Shown here one piece after another: positions 25,155 to 32,847 of a stretch of DNA of 64,000 bases. How positions within the stretch are numbered: the stretch's first letter is position 1; each line of letters begins with the position of its first letter. The position numbers and the translations under genes are program-made. Under the pieces are notes generated by a model, which was not told the origin of the DNA, made no database searches, and was given only the letters and a program-made list of their open reading frames with translations. The stretch comes from Luteipulveratus halotolerans. Its GTDB lineage: Bacteria > Actinomycetota > Actinomycetes > Actinomycetales > Dermatophilaceae. The DNA is taken from contig NZ_LAIR01000002.1 of the NCBI RefSeq assembly GCF_001247745.1, positions 4,092,001-4,156,000 of the forward strand. Direction: 5' to 3'.

Positions 25155-25845
25155 AAATAATGAAACCGCGCCTGTGCGGGGCCGCCCGCGCGACCCGGAC
25201 CTCGACCGTCGGATCACTGCTGCCGTACTCGAGGTTCTGGGTGAGCAGGGGTTCGAGGCAGTCACGTTCGAGTCCGTTGCCCGCCGATGCCAGACCTCCA
25301 AGGCATCGCTGTACCGGCGCTGGCCCTCGAAGCGGGACATGGTGCTGGCCGCGGTGAAGGATGGCCCCGCCCGGCAGGCATCGACACCGATTCCCGTGGG
25401 GGCATGCCTGCGCGACGATCTCCTCGCGCTCGTGCGGCGGCTCGCCGAGACCATGCGCTCGGCAGACACCGGGACCGCGTTCATGCTGTTGCAGGCCGGC
25501 CTGGAAGATCCCGACCTGTGCGACGCCATCGAGGAAGCAACGGGTCCGACTGGCGCCCGGTTGCCACAGCATGTGATCGATGCCGCCGTCGCACGCGGGG
25601 AGCTACCTGCCGGGACCAACGCCTTCGCGTACGAGGAGATCGTCGGCTCGGTGCTGCTTCTTCGGCGGGCCAACGGGCTCGCCGTGACCGACGAATACCT
25701 GCAAGCCCTCATCGATGCGCTGGTGATCCCTGCCCTAACGGTCTCGCACCGTTACTCCGGGCTGCCTGCCGCGATCTTCTCCGGCCATCCCACCACCCAA
25801 CTCGCCAGCATCCCCGCTGCCGAAACGTCCCAGGAGTTCTCATGA
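25144..25845 (+). CDS. TetR family regulator carried by the IS481 element
   Basis: A 233-residue TetR/AcrR protein. After a basic lead (RGRPRDPDLDRRI), the helix-turn-helix covers about residues 20-62 with FEAVTFESVARRCQTSKASLYRRW. The ligand domain is of the TetR_C type with GTAFMLLQAGLEDPDL near 114. It overlaps the next gene by four bases (ATGA), so regulator and hydrolase form one operon, probably derepressed by the hydrolase substrate or product. An 8-base dyad covers the GTG start. The operon is cargo between the left end and the transposase. Confidence 0.88.
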   Translation: MPYRNNETAPVRGRPRDPDLDRRITAAVLEVLGEQGFEAVTFESVARRCQTSKASLYRRWPSKRDMVLAAVKDGPARQASTPIPVGACLRDDLLALVRRLAETMRSADTGTAFMLLQAGLEDPDLCDAIEEATGPTGARLPQHVIDAAVARGELPAGTNAFAYEEIVGSVLLLRRANGLAVTDEYLQALIDALVIPALTVSHRYSGLPAAIFSGHPTTQLASIPAAETSQEFS

Positions 25846-26737
25846 CCAGCTTCACCATCGACGATTTCACCTACCGCCGCATCGCAGGCGCCGACGGCGT
25901 CCACCTCAACGTCGCCGTTGGGGGCGAGGGCCCGGCCGTGGTTCTGCTTCACGGGTTCCCGCAGACGCACTACATGTGGCGTCACGTCGCCCGACTGCTC
26001 GCCCAGCAGTACACGGTGATCGTCCCGGACCTGCGCGGCTACGGGGACAGTGACAAGCCGGCCGCCCAGGACGTCAACACGTATTCCAAGCGCACCATGG
26101 GCAACGACATCATCACTGTCGTCCGCGAGCTCGGATTCGACAGCTTCGGCCTCGTCGGCCACGACCGCGGCGCGCTCGTCGCCGTCCGCGCTGGCCTCGA
26201 TCACCCCGAGTCCATCGCCTTCCTCGGCATCCTCGACGTTCTGCCCACCCTCGACACCTGGTCGGTTCTGCAGGGCGTGAACGCCAAGGTGGCCTGGCAC
26301 CTGTACCTCATGGCCCAGCCCGCTGGGATGCCCGAGAAGATGATCGCTGCAGTCGCCCACGAGTTCTACTCCTCGTTCCTCGACGCCTGGGACCCGCTGG
26401 GAATACGTTCACGCCTTCCGAGCGGGACTACTACGTCCAGGCATCGATCGCGTCCACGGACTCGATCGTGGCCGACTACCGAGCGACCGCGGGAATCGAC
26501 CTCGACATGGACGCTGCCGACCGCGAGCGAGGCGTCCAGCTGTCCATGCCGGTAGCCGCCATCTCCCAGGACTGGGGCTCTCAGCTCGGCTTCGACGCCT
26601 CCGCGCTGTGGCGCGCCTGGGCGCCCGACTTCACCTACCAGGCGACCACGAGCGGCCACTTCATGGCCGAACAGAACCCCCAGGAGATCGCCGAATTCGT
26701 CCAGGCCCTCGCGCACCGGGCCGACGACCAGCACTGA
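25842..26737 (+). pseudogene. Alpha/beta hydrolase (dehalogenase/epoxide-hydrolase type), frameshifted
   Basis: The first part reads from ATG 25842: HGFPQTHYMW near residue 36 (oxyanion), GYGDSDKP near 67 and GHDRGALVA near 105, where Asp is the nucleophile, as in haloalkane or fluoroacetate dehalogenases and epoxide hydrolases. At about 26400 the frame breaks: WDPLG should continue as NTFTPSERDYYVQASIAS, found in the next frame, to the stop at 26737 with the catalytic His in TSGHFMAE. The total length is 2 bases over a multiple of 3, fitting one lost base. As read, the protein lacks its catalytic His. Confidence 0.8.
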
Positions 26738-26750
26738 CCACCGCCAACCC

Positions 26751-26787
26751 GCTGAGGGGCTCATCCGCGCCGGATGAGCCCCTCAGC
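26751..26787. terminator. Perfect 17-base hairpin between cargo and transposase
   Basis: GCTGAGGGGCTCATCCG (26751-26767) pairs exactly with 26771-26787 around CGC. It lies 13 bases after the hydrolase stop and would insulate the transposase from cargo transcription. It overlaps an upstream candidate ATG at 26774, supporting the 26804 start. Confidence 0.8.
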
Positions 26788-26803
26788 GCATCCAAGGACA
26801 CCG

Positions 26804-27790
26804 ATGTCTCACCAAAACGCCGCCCTCACTCCCCGCCATCGCCTGAAGGTCGCCAAACTCGTCGTCGAGGACGGGTGGCCGATCAGCGAGGTCGCCGCCC
26901 GTTTCCAGGTCTCCTGGCCGACCGTGAAGCGGTGGGTCGACCGCTACCTCGTCGGCGAGTCCATGTACGACCGCACGTCGCGCCCGAAGACGTCGCCGAA
27001 CGAGACCCCGAAGACGGTGACGAAGCGGTGCGTCAGCCTGCGAATGCGATTGAGGGAAGGGCCAGTTCAGCTGGCAGCCCGACTCGGCATCGCCCCTTCG
27101 ACGGTGCATCGAATCCTCACGACGGCACGCCTGAACCGGCTGTCTTACGTCGACCGGGCCACGGGCGAACCGATCCGCCGGTACGAGCACCCCCACCCCG
27201 GATCCCTCGTACATGTCGACGTGAAGAAGATCGGGAACATCCCTGATGGGGGCGGGTGGCGCTACGTCGGCCGCAAACAGGGCGAGAAGAACCGAGCCGC
27301 CACCCCAGGCAAGCCACGCAATCAGTACGGCGGCCCGAAGCTCGGGTACGCGTTCGTCCACACGGTCATCGATGACCACTCGCGTGTCGCGTACTCCGAG
27401 GTCCACGACGACGAGACCGCCATCACCGCCGTCGCCGTCCTGCACCGCGCTGTCGGCTGGTTCGCCGAGCGCGGCGTCACCATCGAACGCATCTTGTCGG
27501 ACAACGGCGGCGCGTACCGGTCCCATCTGTGGCGTGACACCTGTCAGGCGTTGTCGATCACGCCGAAGAGGACCCGCCCGTACCGCCCCCAGACGAACGG
27601 GAAGGTGGAGCGCTTCCACCGGACCATGGCCGACGGGTGGGCCTACGCTCGCTGCTACACCAGCGAGCACGAACGCCGCGACGCACTGCCCGACTGGCTC
27701 CACCACTACAACGAGGTGCGTCCGCACACCGCGTGCGCCAACCAGCCGCCCTTCTCACGATTGATCAACGTCCCCGGTCAGTACAGCTAG
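26804..27790 (+). CDS. IS481 family transposase
   Basis: A 328-residue DDE transposase. The N-terminal helix-turn-helix region is RHRLKVAKLVVEDGWPISEV with FQVSWPTVKRWVDRY near 30-47. The catalytic core has Asp in VHVDVKKIGN near 138, Asp in LSDNGGAYRSH near 232 and Glu in GKVERFHRTMADGW near 268. The last residues NVPGQYS are read from the right terminal repeat, and the stop TAG (27788-27790) belongs to the CTAG target duplication, not the element. The protein appears intact, so the element could still be mobile. Confidence 0.93.
   Translation: MSHQNAALTPRHRLKVAKLVVEDGWPISEVAARFQVSWPTVKRWVDRYLVGESMYDRTSRPKTSPNETPKTVTKRCVSLRMRLREGPVQLAARLGIAPSTVHRILTTARLNRLSYVDRATGEPIRRYEHPHPGSLVHVDVKKIGNIPDGGGWRYVGRKQGEKNRAATPGKPRNQYGGPKLGYAFVHTVIDDHSRVAYSEVHDDETAITAVAVLHRAVGWFAERGVTIERILSDNGGAYRSHLWRDTCQALSITPKRTRPYRPQTNGKVERFHRTMADGWAYARCYTSEHERRDALPDWLHHYNEVRPHTACANQPPFSRLINVPGQYS
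27763..27786 (-). repeat. Right terminal inverted repeat of the IS481 element
   Basis: The reverse complement begins CTGTACTGACCGGGG and matches the left repeat over all 24 bases. It also encodes the transposase C-terminus. Confidence 0.9.
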
Positions 27791-27797
27791 CAGTGGA

Positions 27798-27813
27798 TGT
27801 ACGGTGGCGTACA
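27798..27813. promoter_or_regulatory. TetR-type operator, right copy
   Basis: TGTACG-GTGG-CGTACA, 29 bases before the TetR start at 27843. It matches the left copy at 25062-25077 in both arms and spacing. Confidence 0.65.
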
Positions 27814-27842
27814 CATCAATACGACCGACAGGACGACCGCGC

Positions 27843-28394
27843 ATGGCACTGCCCCGCACGCCCCGCGAACGCTGGGTCGAGGAGGGGCTGCGCGCGCTCG
27901 CGGACGGCGGGCCCGACGCCGTACGCATCGAGTCGCTCGCCCAGGCGATCGGTGTCACCAAGGGCGGGTTCTACGGCTACTTCGGCGGACGGCAGGCCTT
28001 GCTGGACGAGATGCTCGACGCCTGGGAGAGCAGCGTCTCCGACGACGTCATCGCCGACGTCGAGCGGCAGGGCGGCGACGCCCGCGAGCGGCTCGTGCGC
28101 CTGTTCGCCGTCGTGTCGGCCCGCCGCGCCGTGCCGACGGACATCACCGTCGACCTCGCCATCCGGCACTGGGCGCGACGCGACGGCCAGGTCGCGTCGC
28201 GGCTGCGGCAGGTCGACGACCGACGCCTGGCCTACCTCGAGCAGCTGCTCGGTGAGATGTACGACGACCCGGCCCAGGTGCGCGCGCGGGCGCGGCTGAT
28301 GTTCACGTCCTACATCGGCGAGCACTTCATGGTCGACCGGCACCGCGACGACCCGGAGGTCGCCGCGGCGACGACGCGGCTGCTCATCGGCTGA
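27843..28394 (+). CDS. TetR family regulator (resident)
   Basis: A 183-residue TetR protein. Helix-turn-helix at about residues 10-52: GPDAVRIESLAQAIGVTKGGFYGYFGGRQ. The C-terminal domain is of the short TetR type with SYIGEHFMVDRH near 158. The ATG at 27843 is chosen over 27804 because the upstream frame covers the operator. Codon use matches the chromosome and differs from the cargo TetR, so it belongs to the host locus. It is predicted to repress itself and, before the insertion, the DUF2867 gene. Confidence 0.87.
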   Translation: MALPRTPRERWVEEGLRALADGGPDAVRIESLAQAIGVTKGGFYGYFGGRQALLDEMLDAWESSVSDDVIADVERQGGDARERLVRLFAVVSARRAVPTDITVDLAIRHWARRDGQVASRLRQVDDRRLAYLEQLLGEMYDDPAQVRARARLMFTSYIGEHFMVDRHRDDPEVAAATTRLLIG

Positions 28395-28403
28395 GAGACC
28401 GCG

Positions 28404-28468
28404 GCGTACGCCGGCCGCCTCGTACGTCCGCCGACCGCGGGGTACGCCGGCCCGCGTCCGGCGTACGC
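28404..28468. terminator. Inverted repeat between converging tetR and deacetylase genes
   Basis: GCGTACGCCGG (28404-28414) and CCGGCGTACGC (28458-28468) form 11-base arms; a partial third copy GGTACGCCGG (28441-28450) lies between. Confidence 0.5.
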
Positions 28469-28480
28469 GAGGCTGTCGCC

Positions 28481-29281
28481 TCAGGAGTCGAGCCACCAGC
28501 CCTTCGTCAGCCCGGCCGGCCGGCCCGGCTCGATGTAGAACTCGGTGCCGAACGCCGCCGCGAACACCTCGGGCGGCATCGCCATGAACATGCCGATGTC
28601 GGTGACCTGGCTGGCGTGCGCCTGCATGGCCGCGCGGCGCTGGTCGAGGAAGTCGGAGACGTCGACCTCCCAGTGGATCTCGGCCTCGGGCGTGCCCATC
28701 GGGTTGCCGTCGTCCATCGGGCCGTCGGGGTCGAAGCCTTCCTCGCCGTCGGCCTTCATCGCCTCGGACCACATGCGCATGCGGTCACGGTTCATGGTCG
28801 ACTCCAGCAGCCGCGGCCGGCGAGCCGCGAGCTCGGCGGCACGGTGACCGACCTGGTGGACCTTGACGTGGTCGGGGTGGCCGTAGCCGCCGTGCCAGTC
28901 GTAGCAGGTCAGGATGTCGGCGTCCTCCTCGTCGAGGACCGCCGCGAGCCGCTGGGCCGCCTCGTCGAGCGGCGCCTGGTGGAAGCAGCCGGGGTCGTTG
29001 TTCTGGTCCCAGCCGGTCATGCCGGAGTCGGCGTAGCCGAGCCAGGCGATCCGCTGGGTGCCGATCGCGCGGGCGGAGGCCTCGGCCTCGGCGCGGCGGC
29101 GGTCGACCAGGGTCTCTCCGGGCGCCAGGTCGTCGGGGACCTCGCCGTGATCGCCGTGGGTGCCGTAGGCGACCACGACACGGTGGCCCTCCTTGGCGGC
29201 ACGGGCCATCGCTCCGGAGGTCTGGGAGCTCTCGTCGTCGGGGTGTGCGTGGAAGAAGACGATGGTCGTCACTCCGTCCAT
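28481..29281 (-). CDS. PIG-L/LmbE family deacetylase (MshB/Mca-like)
   Basis: A 266-residue zinc-dependent N-deacetylase. The metal site is seen as FFHAHPDDES at residues 8-17 and YGHPDHVKVHQVG near 147 (HPDH). VAYGTHGDHGE near 44 and the loop YADSGMTGWDQNNDPGCF near 93-110 match mycothiol-pathway enzymes (GlcNAc-Ins deacetylase MshB or conjugate amidase Mca). Either would be cytoplasmic. The ATG at 29281 precedes the first strand; a longer reading frame upstream is not coding. Confidence 0.85.
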   Translation of the reverse strand: MDGVTTIVFFHAHPDDESSQTSGAMARAAKEGHRVVVAYGTHGDHGEVPDDLAPGETLVDRRRAEAEASARAIGTQRIAWLGYADSGMTGWDQNNDPGCFHQAPLDEAAQRLAAVLDEEDADILTCYDWHGGYGHPDHVKVHQVGHRAAELAARRPRLLESTMNRDRMRMWSEAMKADGEEGFDPDGPMDDGNPMGTPEAEIHWEVDVSDFLDQRRAAMQAHASQVTDIGMFMAMPPEVFAAAFGTEFYIEPGRPAGLTKGWWLDS

Positions 29282-29345
29282 CCTGCCCGAGCCCACCGAC
29301 ACCGCGCGCCTCCATTCCTGCGCAGGGGTGGGGTACAAACGACAG

Positions 29346-31268
29346 GTGCCCACCACTGCGCCGTACGGCTCCTGGAGCTCTCCGATCACCGTCCAGCAGC
29401 TCACGGCTGCGACCGTCAACCTGTCGAGCACCCGTGTCGACGGCAACGACGTCTACTGGCTCGAGGGGCGACCTGAGGAGCAGGGCCGCACGGTGCTCGT
29501 ACGTCGACGTGCCGGCTCCACCGTCGACGTCACGCCCGCGCCCTTCGACGTGCGCACCATGGTCCACGAGTACGGCGGCGGCGCGTACGACGTGCGTGAC
29601 GGACTCGTCGTCTTCTCCGACCGGGCCGACGGTCGGCTCCGTGTCGTCGAGAGCGGTGTCGAGCCGCGCGTGATCACACCGTACGTGGGCGGACCCCTCC
29701 TGAGGTACGCCGCCCTGCACCTGGACCTCCCGCGTCGCCGGGTGCTCGCGGTGCGCGAGGACCACCGCGACGACGGCGAGCCGCGCAACGAGATCGTCGC
29801 AGTGCCTCTGACCGGCGAGTCCGAGGGCGAGGTGCTTGTCACAGGCCATGACTTCGTCGCCGCACCGCGGGTGTCGCCGGACGGTGAGCGGCTCGCGTGG
29901 GTCACCTGGGAGCACCCGAGCATGCCGTGGGACAGCACGACACTGTGGGTCGGCGACGCGGGCGCCGGTCAGGCGCGGGTCATCGACGGGGGCGACGGCG
30001 TCTCCGTCAGCGACATCGGATGGTTGTCCGACGGCCGCCTGCTCTACGCGTCCGACCGCTCCGGTTTCTGGAACCTCACGATCGACCGGCAGCCCGTCCA
30101 TCAGGTCGACCGCGACTGCGCCGACCCGGCCTGGCAGCTCGGTCCACCTGAGTGGTGCGAGCTCGGCGACGGCCGCCTGCTGCTGCGCGAGTGGCACGAC
30201 GCGAGCGCACGCCTGGTCACTCTCGACCTCGCGACGGGCGGCACCAGCCCGGTCGAGGTCGGCGGGCTGGCCAGCACGACGGGTCCTGCCGTGATCGGCG
30301 ACGACGTCGTCCTCGTCGCGTCGTACGCCGACCGGCCCGGTGCCGTCATCCGGCTCGACCCGGCGTCGGGCTCGGTCGAGACCTTGCGCGCTGCGCGCGA
30401 GCTGCCGTTCGACAGCGACTATCTCCCTCGGGCAGAGCCCGTGACGTGGCCGGGGAGCGAAGGTGCCGACGTGCACGGCTTCCTCTATCTGCCGCGCAAC
30501 CCCGACCATGCCGGTCCGGACGACGAGCTGCCGCCGCTGATCGTGCAGTCGCACGGCGGGCCGACCGGCCATGTCACGCCGGCCATGCGCGTCTACTTCG
30601 CGTTCTGGACCAGTCGCGGATTCGCAGTGCTCGACGTCAACTACGGCGGAAGTACGGCGTACGGCCGTGCGTATCGCCAACGACTGCAAGGCAATTGGGG
30701 CATCGTTGATGTCCGCGACTGTGCGTCTGGCGCCCAGGCGATGGCCGACCGCGGGCTCGTCGACTCGACGCGGCTGGCGATCGCGGGCGGCAGCGCCGGG
30801 GGCTACACCACGTTGGCCGCGCTGACGTTCGCCGACGTGTTCAGTGCCGGCGTGAGCCACTACGGCATCGGCGACCTCGAAACGCTCGCACGCGACACCC
30901 ACAAGTTCGAGTCGCGCTATCCCGACAGCCTGATCGGCCCCTACCCCGAGGCGCAGCAGACCTACCGTGATCGCTCGCCGGTGCACTTCGTCGAGCGCAT
31001 CGACAGCGCGATGCTCCTGCTGCAGGGCGCTGACGACAAGGTCGTGCCACCCAACCAGGCGATCGCGACCGCCGACGCCGTACGCGCCAAGGGTCGCCCG
31101 GTCGCTCTGGTCATGTACGAGGGAGAGGGGCACGGGTTCCGTCGGGCCGACAGCATCCAGGACGCCGCGAAGGCCGAGCTGTCCTACTACGCACAGGTTT
31201 TCGGCTTCACGCCGGCGGACGACATCCCCGTGCTGGCCATCGACAACCTCACCCCGTCCGACGGCTGA
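29346..31268 (+). CDS. S9 family prolyl-oligopeptidase-type peptidase
   Basis: A 640-residue serine peptidase with an N-terminal beta-propeller (about residues 30-370) and a C-terminal alpha/beta-hydrolase domain. The nucleophile is Ser in AGGSAGGYTT near 480, the Asp lies in LLQGADDKVVPPNQA near 562 and the His in GEGHGFRRAD near 597. SHGGPTGHVTP near 402 forms the oxyanion region. No signal peptide: cytoplasmic, probably cleaving short peptides or acyl-peptides. GTG at 29346 is chosen because the region before it belongs to the divergent gene. The methyltransferase gene follows after 9 bases. Confidence 0.9.
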   Translation: MPTTAPYGSWSSPITVQQLTAATVNLSSTRVDGNDVYWLEGRPEEQGRTVLVRRRAGSTVDVTPAPFDVRTMVHEYGGGAYDVRDGLVVFSDRADGRLRVVESGVEPRVITPYVGGPLLRYAALHLDLPRRRVLAVREDHRDDGEPRNEIVAVPLTGESEGEVLVTGHDFVAAPRVSPDGERLAWVTWEHPSMPWDSTTLWVGDAGAGQARVIDGGDGVSVSDIGWLSDGRLLYASDRSGFWNLTIDRQPVHQVDRDCADPAWQLGPPEWCELGDGRLLLREWHDASARLVTLDLATGGTSPVEVGGLASTTGPAVIGDDVVLVASYADRPGAVIRLDPASGSVETLRAARELPFDSDYLPRAEPVTWPGSEGADVHGFLYLPRNPDHAGPDDELPPLIVQSHGGPTGHVTPAMRVYFAFWTSRGFAVLDVNYGGSTAYGRAYRQRLQGNWGIVDVRDCASGAQAMADRGLVDSTRLAIAGGSAGGYTTLAALTFADVFSAGVSHYGIGDLETLARDTHKFESRYPDSLIGPYPEAQQTYRDRSPVHFVERIDSAMLLLQGADDKVVPPNQAIATADAVRAKGRPVALVMYEGEGHGFRRADSIQDAAKAELSYYAQVFGFTPADDIPVLAIDNLTPSDG

Positions 31269-31277
31269 GCGTCTGCC

Positions 31278-31883
31278 ATGCGCAACGGGAAGCCGTGGAA
31301 CGTCAACATCCACTACGACGACCGTCTCGCCGCGCTCGTCCCGCCCGGGGCGCAGCGTGTTCTCGACGTCGGGTGTGGTGACGGCTTCCTCGCCGCCCAG
31401 CTCGCGACGCGTGTCCCTCGCGTCGTCGCGCTCGACCGCGACGCCGGTGTGCTCGACCGTGCCCGCGAGCGGTTCGCCGATGCCGAGGTGGTCTGGGTCC
31501 GGGGAGACGCGACCGCCCCGCCGTACGCCGATGCGACGTTCGACGCGGTCCTGTCCAACGCGACGTTCCACCACCTGCCCGATGCGGCCGAGTCGCTGAA
31601 AACCCTTGCGGCTCTCGTGCGTCCGGGTGGAGTGCTCGGGATCGTCGGCTTCGCTCGACCGGGCCTGCGAGGGCTTCCGGCCGAAGCCGTGACCCTCGCC
31701 GCGCGCGGCGTGGCCAACCGGCGTTGGGGCAAGTGGGAGCACACGGCGCCCATCCACTGGCCGCCACCTCACACCTATGCCGAGCTCGACGCAATCGCAC
31801 GAAAAACGTTGCCCGGCGGGCGTTCTCGTCGTCTGCTGCTTGGTCGGCACCTGCTCGTCTGGCGACGGCCGGAGGCGTCATGA
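31278..31883 (+). CDS. Class I SAM-dependent methyltransferase
   Basis: A 201-residue methyltransferase with motif I RVLDVGCGDGFLA near residue 28, motif II ending VALDRDAG near 52, acidic GDAT near 76 and motif IV FDAVLSNATFHHLPD near 87. Motif VRPGGVLGIVGF near 115 follows. The substrate is unknown. It lies in a tight run (peptidase, methyltransferase, uracil-DNA glycosylase) and its stop overlaps the next start by four bases. Confidence 0.87.
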   Translation: MRNGKPWNVNIHYDDRLAALVPPGAQRVLDVGCGDGFLAAQLATRVPRVVALDRDAGVLDRARERFADAEVVWVRGDATAPPYADATFDAVLSNATFHHLPDAAESLKTLAALVRPGGVLGIVGFARPGLRGLPAEAVTLAARGVANRRWGKWEHTAPIHWPPPHTYAELDAIARKTLPGGRSRRLLLGRHLLVWRRPEAS

Positions 31884-32707
31884 GCGGTGAGCCGCATCCG
31901 ATCACGGGCGACCTGTTCGACTCGCCCGTCGCGCCCGGTACGGGTTGGCCGGGCGAACCCGGTACTGCCGCAACGCCGGTCGCGCGCGACGTCGACGACG
32001 TACGCCGGCTCGCGGCCTCAGCGGACGACGTCGCCACACTCGACGCCCGGGTCTCGGTCTGTCGAGCGTGCCCACGCCTGGTCGCGTGGCGTGAGGAGGT
32101 CGCGCGCGAAGGACGACGGGCGGCGTTCAAGGACCAGCCCTACTGGGGCAGGCCCGGCCCAGGCTTCGGCGACCCCGATGCGCGTGCACTCATCGTCGGC
32201 CTCGCGCCAGCAGCCAACGGCACCAACCGAACTGGCCGCATGTTCACCGGCGACCGGTCAGGCGACTGGATCTATGCGGCCCTGCACCGCACGGGGTTCG
32301 CCAACCAGCCGACCTCGGAGCACGCGGGCGACGGACTCGCGCTCACCGGCGTACGCATCGTCCCGGCAGTGCACTGCGCGCCACCCGCCAACAAGCCGAC
32401 GCCCGCCGAGCGCACGACCTGCGGCCACTGGCTCGACCGCGATCTGCAGCTCGCCGAACCCCACCTAGACGCGATCATGACGCTCGGCGCCATCGGCTGG
32501 GACGCCGTGATCGCGGCGGCGAGGCGCGTCCGCTGGGAGGTGCCGCGACCCAAGCCCAGGTTCGGGCACGGCGTCGAGGTCGAGCTGCGGTCGGCGTACG
32601 GCCCGGTGCGCCTGCTGGGCTGCTATCACGTGAGCCCGCACAACACGTTCACCGGACGACTCACCGAGGACATGCTCGACGCTGTGCTGCGCCGACTGCG
32701 CGGCTGA
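31880..32707 (+). CDS. Family 5 uracil-DNA glycosylase (UdgB-like)
   Basis: A 275-residue DNA repair enzyme. Cysteines in VCRACPRLVAWR near residue 57 start the iron-sulfur ligand set, with further Cys near 172 and 182. GLAPAANGTNRTGRMFTGD near 107-126 is the family 5 active-site motif, where Asp/Asn of other families is replaced. CYHVSPHNTFTGRLT near 250 is the second motif. It removes uracil (and probably hypoxanthine or xanthine) from DNA, relevant in GC-rich genomes prone to cytosine deamination. Confidence 0.9.
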   Translation: MSGEPHPITGDLFDSPVAPGTGWPGEPGTAATPVARDVDDVRRLAASADDVATLDARVSVCRACPRLVAWREEVAREGRRAAFKDQPYWGRPGPGFGDPDARALIVGLAPAANGTNRTGRMFTGDRSGDWIYAALHRTGFANQPTSEHAGDGLALTGVRIVPAVHCAPPANKPTPAERTTCGHWLDRDLQLAEPHLDAIMTLGAIGWDAVIAAARRVRWEVPRPKPRFGHGVEVELRSAYGPVRLLGCYHVSPHNTFTGRLTEDMLDAVLRRLRG

Positions 32708-32847
32708 CTGCGCCGACTGCGCTGAGCCCAGAGCCAAGGTCACGAATCGGGGACGTTCCACGGCGGGGGGCGACTTCTGCCGCCGGTGTGTCCTGTGATG
32801 GCAACGAGTGCCACTCAAGAGGCAGCCGAAGCGTCGAGGGGGAGCGG

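Larger units (their letters stand above)
25086..27790 (+). mobile_element. IS481-family element carrying tetR and hydrolase cargo
   Basis: A 2697-base element (25090-27786) bounded by 24-base perfect terminal inverted repeats and flanked by the 4-base target duplication CTAG (25086-25089 and 27787-27790). CTAG is the known target of IS481-type elements. Inside, in one orientation, are a TetR gene, a frameshifted alpha/beta hydrolase gene, a strong hairpin and the DDE transposase. Plain IS481 members are about 1-1.1 kb with only the transposase, so this is a transporter-IS form. It split an intergenic region between a DUF2867 gene and its likely TetR regulator. Confidence 0.88.

Noticed and set aside
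25090..28394. Composite transposon with two IS copies
   Set aside because: Only one transposase and one pair of terminal repeats exist; the second TetR gene lies outside the right end.
28785..31850. 1021-residue open frame on the minus strand
   Set aside because: It is antisense to the S9 peptidase and methyltransferase genes; composition (RRG/EHE-rich) is that of a GC shadow frame and no domain is visible.
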